A stretch of 57,698 nucleotides of DNA from Pseudonocardia nigra (GTDB taxonomy: Bacteria; Actinomycetota; Actinomycetes; Mycobacteriales; Pseudonocardiaceae). The notes under the pieces are model-generated. The model was not told the origin of the DNA. It saw only the letters and a program-made list of their open reading frames with translations, and made no database searches. Location: positions 1-57,698 of the forward strand of contig NZ_JAHKRK010000026.1 in the NCBI RefSeq assembly GCF_019396355.1, written 5' to 3'. Shown piece after piece: positions 18,405 through 27,166 of the stretch (positions are counted from its first letter, which is position 1; every line of letters begins with the position of its first letter). The translations under genes were made by a program, and so were the position numbers.

Positions 18405-19166
18405 TCATCGGGCCATCTGGCCGCCGTCCACGACGATCGTCTCGCCGGTCATGAAGTCCGACGCGGGGCCGGCCAGCAGCAGCAGCCAGGCCGACAGCTC
18501 GTGGGCCTCGCCCATCCGGCGGGCGGGCACGGCGCGCAGCACCTTGGCCAGCGCCGCCGCGTCGGCGCGCAGCTCGGCATTGAGGTCGGTGGCGAAGTAC
18601 CCCGGAGCCAGGGCGTTGACCTGGACACCGAACCGGGCCCACTCCACTGCCATCGAGCGGGTGAAGGAGACGACCGCCGCCTTGGAGGCGCAGTAGGCCG
18701 CGTGACCGGCCACGCCCTTGAACGCGAAGTTCGAGGCGACGTTGATGATCTTGCCCGAGCCCTGGGCGACCATGTGCGCGCCGCCGGCGCGCGTGGCCAG
18801 ATAGGTGCCGCGGACGTTGGTGTCCATGACCCGGTCCCAGTCCGCGGGGTCCTGTTCCAGCAGCGGGGTGCTGTCGATGACCCCCGAGTTGTTCACCAGG
18901 ACGTCCAGCCCGCCGAGCCGGCTGATGGTAGTCTCGACCAGGTGCTGCACGGCGCCGGCGTCGGTGACGTCGGTCGGCACGGCGAGCGCGCGGCGCCCCA
19001 GCTGCTCGATCTCGGCGGCGACCGCCTCGAGCTGGTCCTTGCTGCGGGCGGCCAGGGCCACGTCGGCACCGGCGCCCGCCAGTGCCACCGCCATGGCCCG
19101 GCCGAGGCCGCGGCCGGCGCCGGTGACGACGGCGGTCTTTCCCAGGAGGCTCTGCTCGCTGCTCAC
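18405..19166 (-). CDS. SDR oxidoreductase, 2-hydroxycyclohexanecarboxyl-CoA dehydrogenase (BadH)-like candidate
   Basis: A 253-residue classical short-chain dehydrogenase. TGAGRGLGRAMA near residue 15 binds the cofactor, NNSGVID matches NNAG, the Ser is in INVASNFAFKG and the active pair Tyr/Lys is AYCASK; the tail GETIVVDGGQ is typical. Basic residues after the second strand (AARSKDQ) leave the NAD/NADP preference open. By position between the ACAD and HAD genes of a BadI-containing operon it is a good candidate for the ring-alcohol oxidation before BadI; gluconate-dehydrogenase-like enzymes are the main alternative by sequence. GTG 19166 overlaps the ACAD stop. Confidence 0.87.
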   Translation of the reverse strand: MSSEQSLLGKTAVVTGAGRGLGRAMAVALAGAGADVALAARSKDQLEAVAAEIEQLGRRALAVPTDVTDAGAVQHLVETTISRLGGLDVLVNNSGVIDSTPLLEQDPADWDRVMDTNVRGTYLATRAGGAHMVAQGSGKIINVASNFAFKGVAGHAAYCASKAAVVSFTRSMAVEWARFGVQVNALAPGYFATDLNAELRADAAALAKVLRAVPARRMGEAHELSAWLLLLAGPASDFMTGETIVVDGGQMAR

Positions 19167-20434
19167 CAGAGCACGTCCTTCAGCCGTTCGGCGGTGTCGC
19201 GGGCAACCAGGAGTCGCTGCACTTCGTTCGTCCCGTCGTAGATCTGGGTCACCTTGGCGTCGCGGAGGTAGCGCTCGGCGCCCAGCACGGCCAGGTCTGC
19301 GAAGCAGCCGAGCACCTTCGTGGCTGCCACGGCGACCTGCCAGCCGATATCGGTACAGGTCTGCTTCATGAGGCCGATCGCACCGCCGGTCGCTCCCCCG
19401 GACCGGTCGACCTCCCGGGCCACCGCGAGGAGCATCAGCCGGCCGGAGAGGATCCGCCCGCGCATGTCGGCGAGCACGAAGGCCACGTCGGGCGGCAGCT
19501 CCGGGCCGTGGACGCGGTGCAGGGCGGCCAGCGCGTGGGCGTAGGCGCCGCGCGCCAGTCCGACGCCCTGGGCCGCCGCGCTGATGCGGGACTTGGTCAC
19601 CGAGCTGACCACAATCGCCCAGCCCTCGCCCTCGCCGCCGAGGCGGTGAGAGGCGGGCACCGGCGTCTGGCCGAAGAAGAGCTCCGCCGTGCTGGACGCG
19701 TGCATGCCCATCTTCGAGAAGGGGGCGCTGCGGGTGAGGCCCGGTGCGTCGCCGTCGACGGCGAAGGCGGTGATGCCGCGGCGGCCGGCCCGGGGGTCGA
19801 CCGTGGCGAAGCAGATGATGACGTCGGCGCGGTCACCAGTGGTGATGAAGGTCTTAGACCCGGTGATCAGGTACTGGCTCGTCTCCCCGTCCGCGCCGCT
19901 CTCGGAGGTCGCGAGGGTGCGCAGCGAGGAGGCGTCGCTGCCCGCGCCCGGCTCGGTGACGCCGAGCGATCCGTACCGGCTCCCGTCGACGAGCCCGGGA
20001 ACGTACTGCCGCGCCAGTTCCCGGCTCCCCGAGTGGAGGACCGGGTAGGCCGCGTGCATCTGGGTCATGTAGACCAGACTGGTGGCCGCGCAGCCGGCGG
20101 TGATCTCCTCCATCGCCGCCGCGTAGGCGACCGTGCTGTCACCGGTCCCGCCGTACTCCTCCGGCACGAGCAGGCCGGCGAGCCCGGCGCGGGCCAGTGC
20201 CTGGTAGCTGTCGTGCGCGAAGGTGTGGTTCCGGTCGCGGGCGGCCGCACCCGGGGCGACGTGCTCGGCGACGACCTGGCGGATGCGCATCCGCACCTCG
20301 CGCTCGCGGTCGTCCAGCAGCGCGTCGGCGACGTCCTCGTCCAGCGCTGCGTGCAGGGCCAGGTAGGCCGCCGGATCGGTGTCGACCGCCAGCGGTTCGT
20401 GCATGCCGGCGGTGACCGCGGTGGGCTCGTTCAC
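19163..20434 (-). CDS. Acyl-CoA dehydrogenase, AliB-like candidate
   Basis: A 423-residue, full-length FAD-dependent dehydrogenase. It has LLVPEEYGGTGDSTVAYAAA, the FAD segment GSLGVTEPGAGSDASSLRTL, ITGSKTFITTGDRADVII and the C-terminal VAATKVLGCFADLAVLGAER. At the place of the usual catalytic Glu (Y-E-G-T-N) the sequence is IYDGTNEVQRLLVARD, so the base would be Asp. It should introduce a double bond next to the thioester; in the proposed pathway that is cyclohexanecarboxyl-CoA to the 1-ene. The N-terminus is about 40 residues longer than usual. GTG 20434 overlaps the crotonase stop. The role is inferred from neighbours. Confidence 0.88.
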   Translation of the reverse strand: MNEPTAVTAGMHEPLAVDTDPAAYLALHAALDEDVADALLDDREREVRMRIRQVVAEHVAPGAAARDRNHTFAHDSYQALARAGLAGLLVPEEYGGTGDSTVAYAAAMEEITAGCAATSLVYMTQMHAAYPVLHSGSRELARQYVPGLVDGSRYGSLGVTEPGAGSDASSLRTLATSESGADGETSQYLITGSKTFITTGDRADVIICFATVDPRAGRRGITAFAVDGDAPGLTRSAPFSKMGMHASSTAELFFGQTPVPASHRLGGEGEGWAIVVSSVTKSRISAAAQGVGLARGAYAHALAALHRVHGPELPPDVAFVLADMRGRILSGRLMLLAVAREVDRSGGATGGAIGLMKQTCTDIGWQVAVAATKVLGCFADLAVLGAERYLRDAKVTQIYDGTNEVQRLLVARDTAERLKDVLW

Positions 20435-21240
20435 GCGTCCTCCCTCGTGGATTCGCGGGTGGCGTCGAACGCCGGCGCCCGGCGGGCCTTGAACGCGGCG
20501 ATGCCCTCTGCCGCCTCCTCGCCGCCGGTGACCAGTCCGGCCAGCGCGCTCTCGAACGCTAGCCCCGCATCCAAGGGGACGTCGGCACCATGGCGCAGCG
20601 CGAGCAGGACCGCTCGGACCGCCCGCGGACCGCGGGCGGCCACGCGCAGCGCCAGCTCACGGGCGGCCTGCACCACGTCCTCGACCGGGACCGGCGGGAC
20701 CGGAGTCAGGCCGAGGGTGTGGGCGCGCTCGGCCGGGATCCGCTCGCCGGTGAGCATGGCGTGCGCGGCGACCGGGTGACCGACCCGGCGGGCCAGGCGC
20801 TGCGTCCCGCCGTACCCGGGCATCAGCCCGAGGCCGGCCTCCGGCAGCCCCAGCTCAGCGCGTTCGGCCAGAACGGCGAAGGTGCAGGCGAGCACCACCT
20901 CGAAGCCGCCACCGAGCGCGAGGCCGTTGACCGCGGCGATGACCGGGACTGGCGAACGCTCGATCCTGGCGATCACCGTCTGGCCCGCGCTCAGCACGTC
21001 GTAGGCCCGGTCCGCGGACAGGCCGGCGAGCTCGTCGAGGTCCGCGCCCGCGCTGAACGCGCGGGTTCCGGTTCCGGTCAGCACGATCGCCCGGACGTCG
21101 TCGGCGGCGAGCTCGGCGAGGGCGCCGTCCAGCTCCCGCAGGACACGGGCGTTGAGGGCGTTGTGCACCTGAGGACGGTCGATGCGCACGGTGGCGACCG
21201 GACCGGGCCGGTCGACGACGAGGACCGCGTCGTCGCTCAT
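20431..21240 (-). CDS. Enoyl-CoA hydratase/isomerase (BadK-like candidate)
   Basis: A 269-residue crotonase: RIDRPQVHNALNARVLREL, FSAGADLDELAG (oxyanion hole), AAVNGLALGGGFEVVLAC, and the catalytic region LGLPEAGLGLMPGYGGTQRL with the second Glu (PEAGLGL). One canonical Glu position near the GGGFE motif is also acidic, as in true hydratases. It would add water to the cyclic or linear enoyl-CoA made by the dehydrogenase encoded next. ATG 21240 overlaps the upstream CoA-transferase stop and its own stop overlaps the next start. The exact substrate cannot be read from sequence. Confidence 0.88.
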   Translation of the reverse strand: MSDDAVLVVDRPGPVATVRIDRPQVHNALNARVLRELDGALAELAADDVRAIVLTGTGTRAFSAGADLDELAGLSADRAYDVLSAGQTVIARIERSPVPVIAAVNGLALGGGFEVVLACTFAVLAERAELGLPEAGLGLMPGYGGTQRLARRVGHPVAAHAMLTGERIPAERAHTLGLTPVPPVPVEDVVQAARELALRVAARGPRAVRAVLLALRHGADVPLDAGLAFESALAGLVTGGEEAAEGIAAFKARRAPAFDATRESTREDA

Positions 21241-22508
21241 GACGCACCCTCCCGCGCCGGGGTGAGCTGCGCCGACACCGCACCGGAGTCCCGGAGCCGA
21301 TCGATGTCGGCGCGGTCGAGACCGCTCTCCTCCAGGATCTCGACCGTGTGCTCGCCGAGCTCCGGGAACCGCTCGTTGCGCGGCTCCGGGACGGACTCGA
21401 GCCGGAAGGGGCTGCGGACGCCGTTCAAGGCGCCACCGGAGCCGGGAACGGGAAGGATCGCCTCCCGAGCGACGACCTGTGGGTCGGTCGCCACCTCCGA
21501 GAGCCCCTGGACTAGCGAGGCCGGCACTCCCGCCTCGCGCAGGACGGCGAGCCACTCCGCGGCCGGCCGGGTCACCATCAGCTCGGAGATGGTGGCGACC
21601 AGCTCGCCGCGGTGCGCCCGCCGACCGGCGTTGTCGCCCAGGCGGTCGTCGTCGATGAGGGCGGGGAGCCCGACCGCGAGGCAGAAGCGCCGCCAGATCA
21701 CGTCGTTGCCGATCGCGATGACGATGTCGCGATCGGCCGTCGAAAAGGCCTGGTACACGGCCAGCACGGAGTCGGTGCCCCCGCACGGCGCCGGCTCGGG
21801 CTCCCCGGCCAGGTAGGCGGCGATACGGGGGGCGAGCAGGGCCACGTCCGAGTCGAGCAGGGAGACGTCGATGAGGTCCCCCCCACCGGTCGTCCGCTGC
21901 CGGACCGCCGCGGCCGAGATCGCCAGCGCCGCCGCCATGCCGGTGACGATGTCGGAGAGCGCCGTCGACACCCGCTGGGGAGGCCCCCCGGCCGGCCCGG
22001 TGACCGACATCAGACCCGAGCGCGCCTGGGCCACGAGGTCGTATCCCGGCAGGGCGGAGTCGGGGCCGGTCAGGCCGACACCGGACATCGCGCAGTAGAT
22101 GAGCCTGGGATAGCGGGCGCGCGTCTCGTCCGGCGCCAGGCCGAGCGCCTGGAGCTTCGCGGGATTGAGGTTCTCGACGAGGACGTCGGCGCGCCGCAGC
22201 AGCCGGTGGAGGACCGCGACCCCGCCCTCGGAGCGCAGGTCGAGGGCGATGCTCCGCTTGTTGCGGTTGGCCGAGGCGAACCAGGCCGACGCGCCGTCCA
22301 CCGAGGGCGGGCGCCACGCCCGGGCGTCGTCACCGGTCCGTGGCCGTTCCACCTTCACGACGTCGGCACCAAGGTCGGCCAGGTACATCGAGGCGGTCGG
22401 CCCCGCGTAGGACGTCGACATATCCACGACCCGCAAACCGTGGAGCGGGCGGGCGGAGCTCGACCGCTCTGCATTCGATGGCACGCCCTCTCGGGTTCCT
22501 GCCGCCAT
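21237..22508 (-). CDS. CaiB/BaiF family CoA transferase, first gene of the operon
   Basis: A 423-residue family III CoA transferase: LRVVDMSTSYAGPTASMYLA, VKVERPRTGDDARAW, ANRNKRSIALDLRS, catalytic Asp in LPGYDLVAQARSGLMSV, then the second domain with VYQAFSTADRDIVIAIGN. It is only distantly similar to the copy at 13588-14754. ATG 22508 lies seven bases after a TACGTT -10 element, so the transcript is probably leaderless. As the first gene after the divergent promoter it opens a run of minus-strand genes that may reach 2618. It transfers CoA to the incoming or an intermediate acid. Confidence 0.88.
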   Translation of the reverse strand: MAAGTREGVPSNAERSSSARPLHGLRVVDMSTSYAGPTASMYLADLGADVVKVERPRTGDDARAWRPPSVDGASAWFASANRNKRSIALDLRSEGGVAVLHRLLRRADVLVENLNPAKLQALGLAPDETRARYPRLIYCAMSGVGLTGPDSALPGYDLVAQARSGLMSVTGPAGGPPQRVSTALSDIVTGMAAALAISAAAVRQRTTGGGDLIDVSLLDSDVALLAPRIAAYLAGEPEPAPCGGTDSVLAVYQAFSTADRDIVIAIGNDVIWRRFCLAVGLPALIDDDRLGDNAGRRAHRGELVATISELMVTRPAAEWLAVLREAGVPASLVQGLSEVATDPQVVAREAILPVPGSGGALNGVRSPFRLESVPEPRNERFPELGEHTVEILEESGLDRADIDRLRDSGAVSAQLTPAREGAS

Positions 22509-22514
22509 GTCCGT

Positions 22515-22556
22515 AACGTAGGCAGACGACCGACGGGGTGTCAATGTCGGACAATT
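22515..22556 (-). promoter_or_regulatory. Leftward promoter with overlapping candidate operator
   Basis: On the minus strand TTGACA (22539-22544) and TACGTT (22515-22520) are 18 bp apart, and the ATG of the first gene follows the -10 box by seven bases, a leaderless layout. The -35 box overlaps the motif AATGTCGGACAATT (22543-22556), whose core recurs inverted at 22724-22737. The nearby GntR-family regulator is the likely ligand of this motif. Confidence 0.55.
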
Positions 22557-22709
22557 GGTTTTCGCGGCGCGCGTCACTGGCGACGCATCAAGTGCCAGAC
22601 CCGGTGCCCGTCCGGCGCGGTGGAGGCCGAGCCAGCCGCAGTCGCCCCGGCGCCCCAGCGGTCGTGGCCCGCCCCGGCGCCACGGGCAAACACCGCCCGA
22701 CTGTAACGC

Positions 22710-22739
22710 TTGACACACCTGCCTAATGACCGACATTCT
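22710..22739 (+). promoter_or_regulatory. Rightward promoter with candidate operator in the spacer
   Basis: TTGACA at 22710-22715 is followed after 18 bp by a weak CATTCT. Between them lies TAATGACCGACATT (22724-22737), the reverse complement of the motif that overlaps the leftward promoter (shared core AATGTCGGWCA). Binding there would block RNA polymerase. The -10 box is poor, so the start point is uncertain. Confidence 0.4.
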
Positions 22740-22964
22740 TCCGGAGTCGCCGCTCGCCGCGCTCGCCGAGGTGGAGGCGGCACCTGAGTGCGACCTGACA
22801 GGGCTCCGTCCCGGAGACCGCGCCGAGGTCCGTCGACCAGACGCCTCGGCCTCCGGCCTCGACGGAAGTTCTTCAGTACCGGCATGACAGCCGACGGGGT
22901 CATCCGACCTCCCGGCATCAGGGGCCGCGTCCGCGGAGCCTGTCTCTGAGATGGAGGAAGAGGT
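22740..22964 (+). other. Leader region before the MFS gene
   Basis: About 225 bases separate the promoter from the transporter start. A 53-codon frame (ATG 22726, beginning MTDILPESPLAALAEVEAAP) runs to 22887, but it starts inside the operator motif, has no ribosome binding site and no known domain; I regard it as doubtful. GGAGGAAG just before 22965 is the transporter's ribosome binding site. Confidence 0.4.
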
Positions 22965-24308
22965 ATGACGAGAGCCGAGCAGGCCGCCGCCGAACACGAG
23001 CGCCACCGCAAGCACGCCCAGCGCGGCGCCTTCCTGGGCTTCTTCGTCGACATGTTCGACATCTATCTGCCAATCATCGCCCTGGCGCCGGCGATCCGTT
23101 ACTTCATCTCCCCCGACCTGCCAGCTTCCACGACGGCGATCGTGACGGGCATGATCTTCGCCGCAACGCTCGTCGGCCGGCCCCTGGGGGCGCTGATCTT
23201 CGGTCGCTACGCCGACACTACGGGCCGCAAGAACGCCACCGTCGTCGCCGTCGGGGGCTTCGGGATCCTCACAATCGTCGTCGGCCTGCTGCCCGGCTAC
23301 GAGACCTGGGGAATCGCGTCGGTCGTCGTCTTCGTCCTGCTGCGCTTCGTCATCGGCATCTTCGTGGGCGGTGAGTACACCGCGGCCAGTCCGCTGGCGA
23401 TGGAGTACTCCCCCAAGGAGAAGCGCGGACTCAACGGCGGCCTGATCATGACCGGCTTCCCGCTCGCCTACGTGGCGGTCGCCCTAATCACGCTCGTCAT
23501 GCTGCAGATCGCCCCGGCCGGCAGCCTCGACTCCCCCTACGTCCAGTGGGGCTGGCGCATCCCCTTCTTCCTCGGCGGCCTGCTCGCGCTCGCCTTCGTC
23601 GCCTACTACCTGCGCAGTGTCCGGGAGTCCGAGCTGTTCGAGGGCAGCGGCGGCGGCGGCACGCCGGTGAAGGACCTGTTCAGCGGCCAGAACCTCAGGA
23701 ACTTCATCCAGGTCTTCGTCCTGATGACCGGGTTCTGGCTGTCCCTCAACTGCGTCACGGCCATCCTGCCCGGCATCCTGACCGGCGAGTTCGGCCTCAC
23801 GGGAACCGAGAACAGCGCGACCCTCATCGTGGCCTACCTCGTGGTCGCTGTCGGCTATGTGCTCGCCGCCGTCACCAGCCAGCGCACCGGCCGGCGTCCG
23901 TTCCTGATCGCCTGGGGGCTGGTCGCTGCTATCCCGGGGACGGCGGTCTACGCCGTGCTGCTGGCGATGCGACCGGACAACCTGTTCGTGGTCATGCTGC
24001 TGGTCACGATCATCGCGGTGCTCGTCGTCTCGGTCTGGGGTCTGGCGACGGTGTACATCAACGAGCGCTTCCACACCGGCGTGCGCGCCACCGGCTTCGG
24101 GCTCGGCTACAGCCTGGCGGTTGTGATCCCGTCGTTCTACGCGTTCTACCAGTCCGCACTGTCGGCCCTGATGCCGTTCGAGTGGACCGTCCTGCCCCTC
24201 CTCGTCATCGGTGGGCTCCTCATCACGGTCGGCGCCGCGATGGGGCCGGAGACCAAGGACGTCGACTTCGCCGCGGCGGACAAGGAGGAGAAGGCGCTCG
24301 GCCACTGA
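22965..24308 (+). CDS. MFS transporter, metabolite:H+ symporter (MHS/ShiA-like) type
   Basis: A 447-residue inner-membrane carrier with about 12 hydrophobic segments. The loop between helices 2 and 3 reads GRPLGALIFGRYADTTGRK, the MFS signature, and FVIGIFVGGEYTAASPLAME is typical of the MHS/sugar-transporter-like group that imports shikimate, citrate, proline or aromatic and aliphatic acids. Divergent transcription from the CoA operon across a shared regulatory region, and the GntR gene after it, suggest that it imports the carboxylic acid that the operon degrades. ATG 22965 has GGAGGAAG upstream. A strong hairpin follows the stop. Confidence 0.88.
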   Translation: MTRAEQAAAEHERHRKHAQRGAFLGFFVDMFDIYLPIIALAPAIRYFISPDLPASTTAIVTGMIFAATLVGRPLGALIFGRYADTTGRKNATVVAVGGFGILTIVVGLLPGYETWGIASVVVFVLLRFVIGIFVGGEYTAASPLAMEYSPKEKRGLNGGLIMTGFPLAYVAVALITLVMLQIAPAGSLDSPYVQWGWRIPFFLGGLLALAFVAYYLRSVRESELFEGSGGGGTPVKDLFSGQNLRNFIQVFVLMTGFWLSLNCVTAILPGILTGEFGLTGTENSATLIVAYLVVAVGYVLAAVTSQRTGRRPFLIAWGLVAAIPGTAVYAVLLAMRPDNLFVVMLLVTIIAVLVVSVWGLATVYINERFHTGVRATGFGLGYSLAVVIPSFYAFYQSALSALMPFEWTVLPLLVIGGLLITVGAAMGPETKDVDFAAADKEEKALGH

Positions 24309-24326
24309 CGCCGACGATCCGACTCC

Positions 24327-24368
24327 TGGCCCTGGCTGCCGGTCCCTTACGGCCGGCAGCCAGGGCCA
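24327..24368. terminator. 16-bp perfect hairpin after the MFS gene
   Basis: Bases 24327-24342 are exactly complementary to 24353-24368, with a 10-nt loop, starting 19 bases after the MFS stop codon. No T tract follows. It should end the transporter transcript and separate it from the regulator gene. Confidence 0.75.
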
Positions 24369-24440
24369 CGAGGGTGTCGGCCCCTCGGACCGGGCGCGTC
24401 CGGTCGGTCCTCGGGCCGGCGGGCCTCGCACCCCCGAGCA

Positions 24441-24466
24441 GTAAAGTTGATCATGTTGATTCATGT
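24441..24466 (+). promoter_or_regulatory. AT-rich segment before the GntR gene, candidate autoregulatory site
   Basis: In very GC-rich surroundings this stretch contains the palindrome TTGATCA-type core followed by a near repeat (GTTGATCAT then GTTGATTCAT). It lies 60-85 bases before the regulator start and could be its promoter and self-operator. No confident -35/-10 pair can be fixed. Confidence 0.35.
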
Positions 24467-24525
24467 GCCCGAGCAGGACGACGCCGGGTCGGGGCGGCAG
24501 CCCCGGGGAACGAGGTAGGACTGCA

Positions 24526-25284
24526 GTGGCGGAGTCGGTGAAGATGCCCAGGGCGGAGTCGGTGGAGACGCCCAGGGCGATCGGTAAGAAGGTGCTGCGC
24601 CCTCGGCAGCAGGTCGAGGACCAGATCAAGGCGGCCATTCTGTCCGGGGCCCTGCACCCGGGCGACCGGTTGCCGGGCGAGGTCGAGCTGGCCCGGCAGT
24701 TCGCGGTCAGCCGAACGACGGTGCGCGAGGCACTGAGGTCGCTGTCGACCCAGAACCTCATCACCAAGACGCCGGGCGCGGGTGGCGGCAGCTTCGTCCG
24801 GAGTGTCGACCAATCCGCCCTGCGCAGCGCTCTCGTCGACTCCGTGCACAACCTCCTCGCGCTGGGCACCATCGAGTTCGAGGAGGTGGCGATCGTCCGT
24901 CAGCACCTCGAGGTGCCCGCGGTGCGCCTGGCGGCGGTCAACCGCACCACCGAAGACATGGCAGAGCTGCGGGAGATTGTCGCCCTGCAGCGGTCGATCT
25001 CGGTGGACGACCCGCGCGTCCCGGCTCTCGACGAGCAGTTCCACGGAGCCATCGCCCGCGCCTCGGGCAACCGCGTCCTCGCCTCGTTCGTCAGCGCGCT
25101 GCACACCGAGACCGAACCCGTGCACTACCTGGACCTCTCCCCCGAGGTCGGCCGGACGACAGTGCGCCAGCACCAGCGGATCGTGCGTGCCATCACCGAG
25201 GAGGACCCGGCCGCCGGCGAGGAGGCCATGATCGAACACCTCACCTATCTCCGGGAGCACCTCCTGGCTTACCAGCAGCGCTGA
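24526..25284 (+). CDS. GntR family regulator, FadR/FCD subfamily
   Basis: A 252-residue repressor-type protein. The winged helix covers about residues 25-90 (VEDQIKAAILSGALHPGDRL, FAVSRTTVREALRSLSTQNL, TKTPGAGGGSFV), and an all-helical FCD ligand domain follows with VRQHLEVPAVRLAA, DEQFHGAIARASGN and RQHQRIVRAI, supplying the Asp/His residues that hold a metal in this family. Acyl-CoA or carboxylic acid effectors are typical. GTG 24526 is chosen for the GAGGTAGGA upstream. The first 20 residues contain a duplicated octapeptide (AESVKMPR, AESVETPR) from a 24-bp tandem repeat. It probably controls the divergent CoA operon and MFS gene. Confidence 0.88.
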   Translation: MAESVKMPRAESVETPRAIGKKVLRPRQQVEDQIKAAILSGALHPGDRLPGEVELARQFAVSRTTVREALRSLSTQNLITKTPGAGGGSFVRSVDQSALRSALVDSVHNLLALGTIEFEEVAIVRQHLEVPAVRLAAVNRTTEDMAELREIVALQRSISVDDPRVPALDEQFHGAIARASGNRVLASFVSALHTETEPVHYLDLSPEVGRTTVRQHQRIVRAITEEDPAAGEEAMIEHLTYLREHLLAYQQR

Positions 25285-25407
25285 GCAGGGGTAGCGTCTC
25301 CCGGCTGGTCGGCCTATAAGGGCGGGTTCAGCTGCGGAAACAGGTCTTGGCCCAGTGACGGGGCGTGTCACTAGGCGCTTACGAAATCCCGATCGACAAG
25401 ATGTTGT

Positions 25408-27060
25408 CTATGCCGCGGGGACAGCGACGTTGATGCCGAGGTCGCGGAAGAGGGCCTGCACGTCGACGCGGATCTTCTCGTAGTCGCGGTCGATCGGGGT
25501 CCAGGTGGCGGGCTTGCGGCCGCGGCGGGGGCTGCGGGCGCCGGCGAGAATCGGTGCGAGAACGTGTTCGCGGAGGGCGAGGAGGGCGGCGATGGTGCCC
25601 GCGGCCTGGGGCGAGATGCGGTAGCGCCGGGTGCGGCCGGGTTTGCTGATCAGTTCCTTGCCGCGCAGTTTGCGCAGGTCGTAGGCGGCCTGGCGGACGG
25701 TGTAGTCGTTGGCCCCGGTCATGGTGTGCACCTTGGCGGTGAAGTCGGCGACGGTGAAGCCTTCGGAGGTCACCGACAGGGCGAGGACCGCGGCCAACGC
25801 GGCCCGGATCCGGGTCTTGTTCAGGTCGAGCCCGCCGACGCGGGTGGCACCGACCTGGGACGGGGCCGGGAGTCGGTCGAGCAGTCCGTCGCCGATGAAC
25901 GTGTGATCGACGCAGTCCAGGGTGGTGGTGAACCGGTCGACCATGCCGGCCAGCCGGGCGATGATCTGCGGGAAGCGGTCCAGGACGCGCCCGCAGCGCA
26001 ACGCCTTGGTGTTGTGCACGACGGCTTCGAAGCGCAGCACGTGTTCGCCTTTGGTGTAGGCCGTCAAGTTCCCGAAGTGGAGCTTGAACAGGGTCAGGTC
26101 GTACCGAGGTGTCTCGATCTCGGCTGCGAGCTTCAGGGACAGGTCGGGGGTGCCGTTGCGGCCGGGGCGTTGCTTGGCGCCGAACAGCGTGCGCAGGATC
26201 GGCACGTCCAGCCGGGACCGGGTCCGGTCGACGATCCGGTCGAACACCTTGTCCATCTGGGCGCCGACGGTGAACAGCAGGTTGCGGCTGTACTCGGCCT
26301 GCTAGACCGAGTAGCCGTAGCGGAACCCGCTGCGCTGTTGCTCGGCCAGGTCGAGGCCGAAACACAGGCAGGCGGTGTAGATCCACCGGTCGCAGACCTG
26401 GGTCAGGCGCCCTATCGTCGCCGGCTGCGACAAGGTGTCTGCGACCTGGGCCAGGGCGGCGGGGTCGGCGATACGGGTGAAGCAGTTGGCGTCCTTGGCG
26501 AATCCGATGCCGGTCGCCCGGGCCGCGGCGGCGACGTACTCGTGGCCGTTGAGGATGACCTGCGCCCCGAACGGTGGATGCCCGGACATCTTGATCGTCA
26601 GATGCCCCCACTCCGGGTCCAGGATGTGGAAGGAGTAGTGGTTGACGAAGGCCCGTTTCTTCGCCAGGTTCGCGATCTTTCCGGTGGCCGTGCGGGTGAC
26701 CTCCCATACCGGCGCGATGGCGCGGGCGACCAGGATCAAAAACACCCCGCGGTCGACGTCATGAGTGGCGAGGTAGTCCTCGGCGATCTGATGCTTGCGT
26801 TCCCCGCGCTTACAGTCGATCACCGGGATGCCGTGCGCCGCGGCCGAGGCCCGCACCCGGCGGGCGAACCGACCGGCCATCCGCATCAGGTGCGCGTTGT
26901 CCAGCAGCTCATCATCGCCGTGCAGCCGCCGCCACCAGGTCCGGAACCCACCCGGCTGGTAGCACAGCGTGTGGTAGGCGTTGAGCACGATCCGGTCCAC
27001 ACAGTCGTAGCTGCCGAACAGCAGATCGCCGTACCGCGCACTGAACCCATCGACCACCAC
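25408..27060 (-). pseudogene. Conserved actinobacterial protein of mobile-element neighbourhoods, interrupted by an amber codon
   Basis: From GTG 27060 the frame reads SARYGDLLFGSYDCVDRIVL, then VFLILVARAIAPVWEVTRTA, up to FRYGYSV and a TAG at 26302-26304; the very next codons continue in the same frame as QAEYSRNLLFTVGAQMDKVF to a full-length end at 25408. The intact protein would have about 550 residues, with a winged-helix (MarR-like) part near the C-terminus (YTVRQAAYDLRKLRGKELIS). Relatives are, as I recall, common hypothetical proteins near transposons and on plasmids. A single base change (Tyr codon to TAG) explains the break. A perfect 11-bp hairpin (27094-27104 with 27111-27121) lies before the start. 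Function unknown. Confidence 0.65.
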
Positions 27061-27166
27061 CGAAGGTTCCCAGCAGCTGCCCCGAAGGGGCCACCCGTTC
27101 CGGGCGGGGTCCCGGAACGGGACTGGCGATCCTTGGTCGCTAGGGCTTTGGCACTTGAGCAGTGTT

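Noticed and set aside
22726..22887. A 53-codon frame in the leader of the MFS gene
   Set aside because: It has no ribosome binding site, begins inside the candidate operator and lacks any known motif; kept only as a note in the leader entry.
25285..25405. A short inverted repeat (AGTGAC / GTCACT at 25354-25372) as a strong terminator
   Set aside because: The stem is only 6 bp with a 7-nt loop and no T tract; too weak to annotate by itself.
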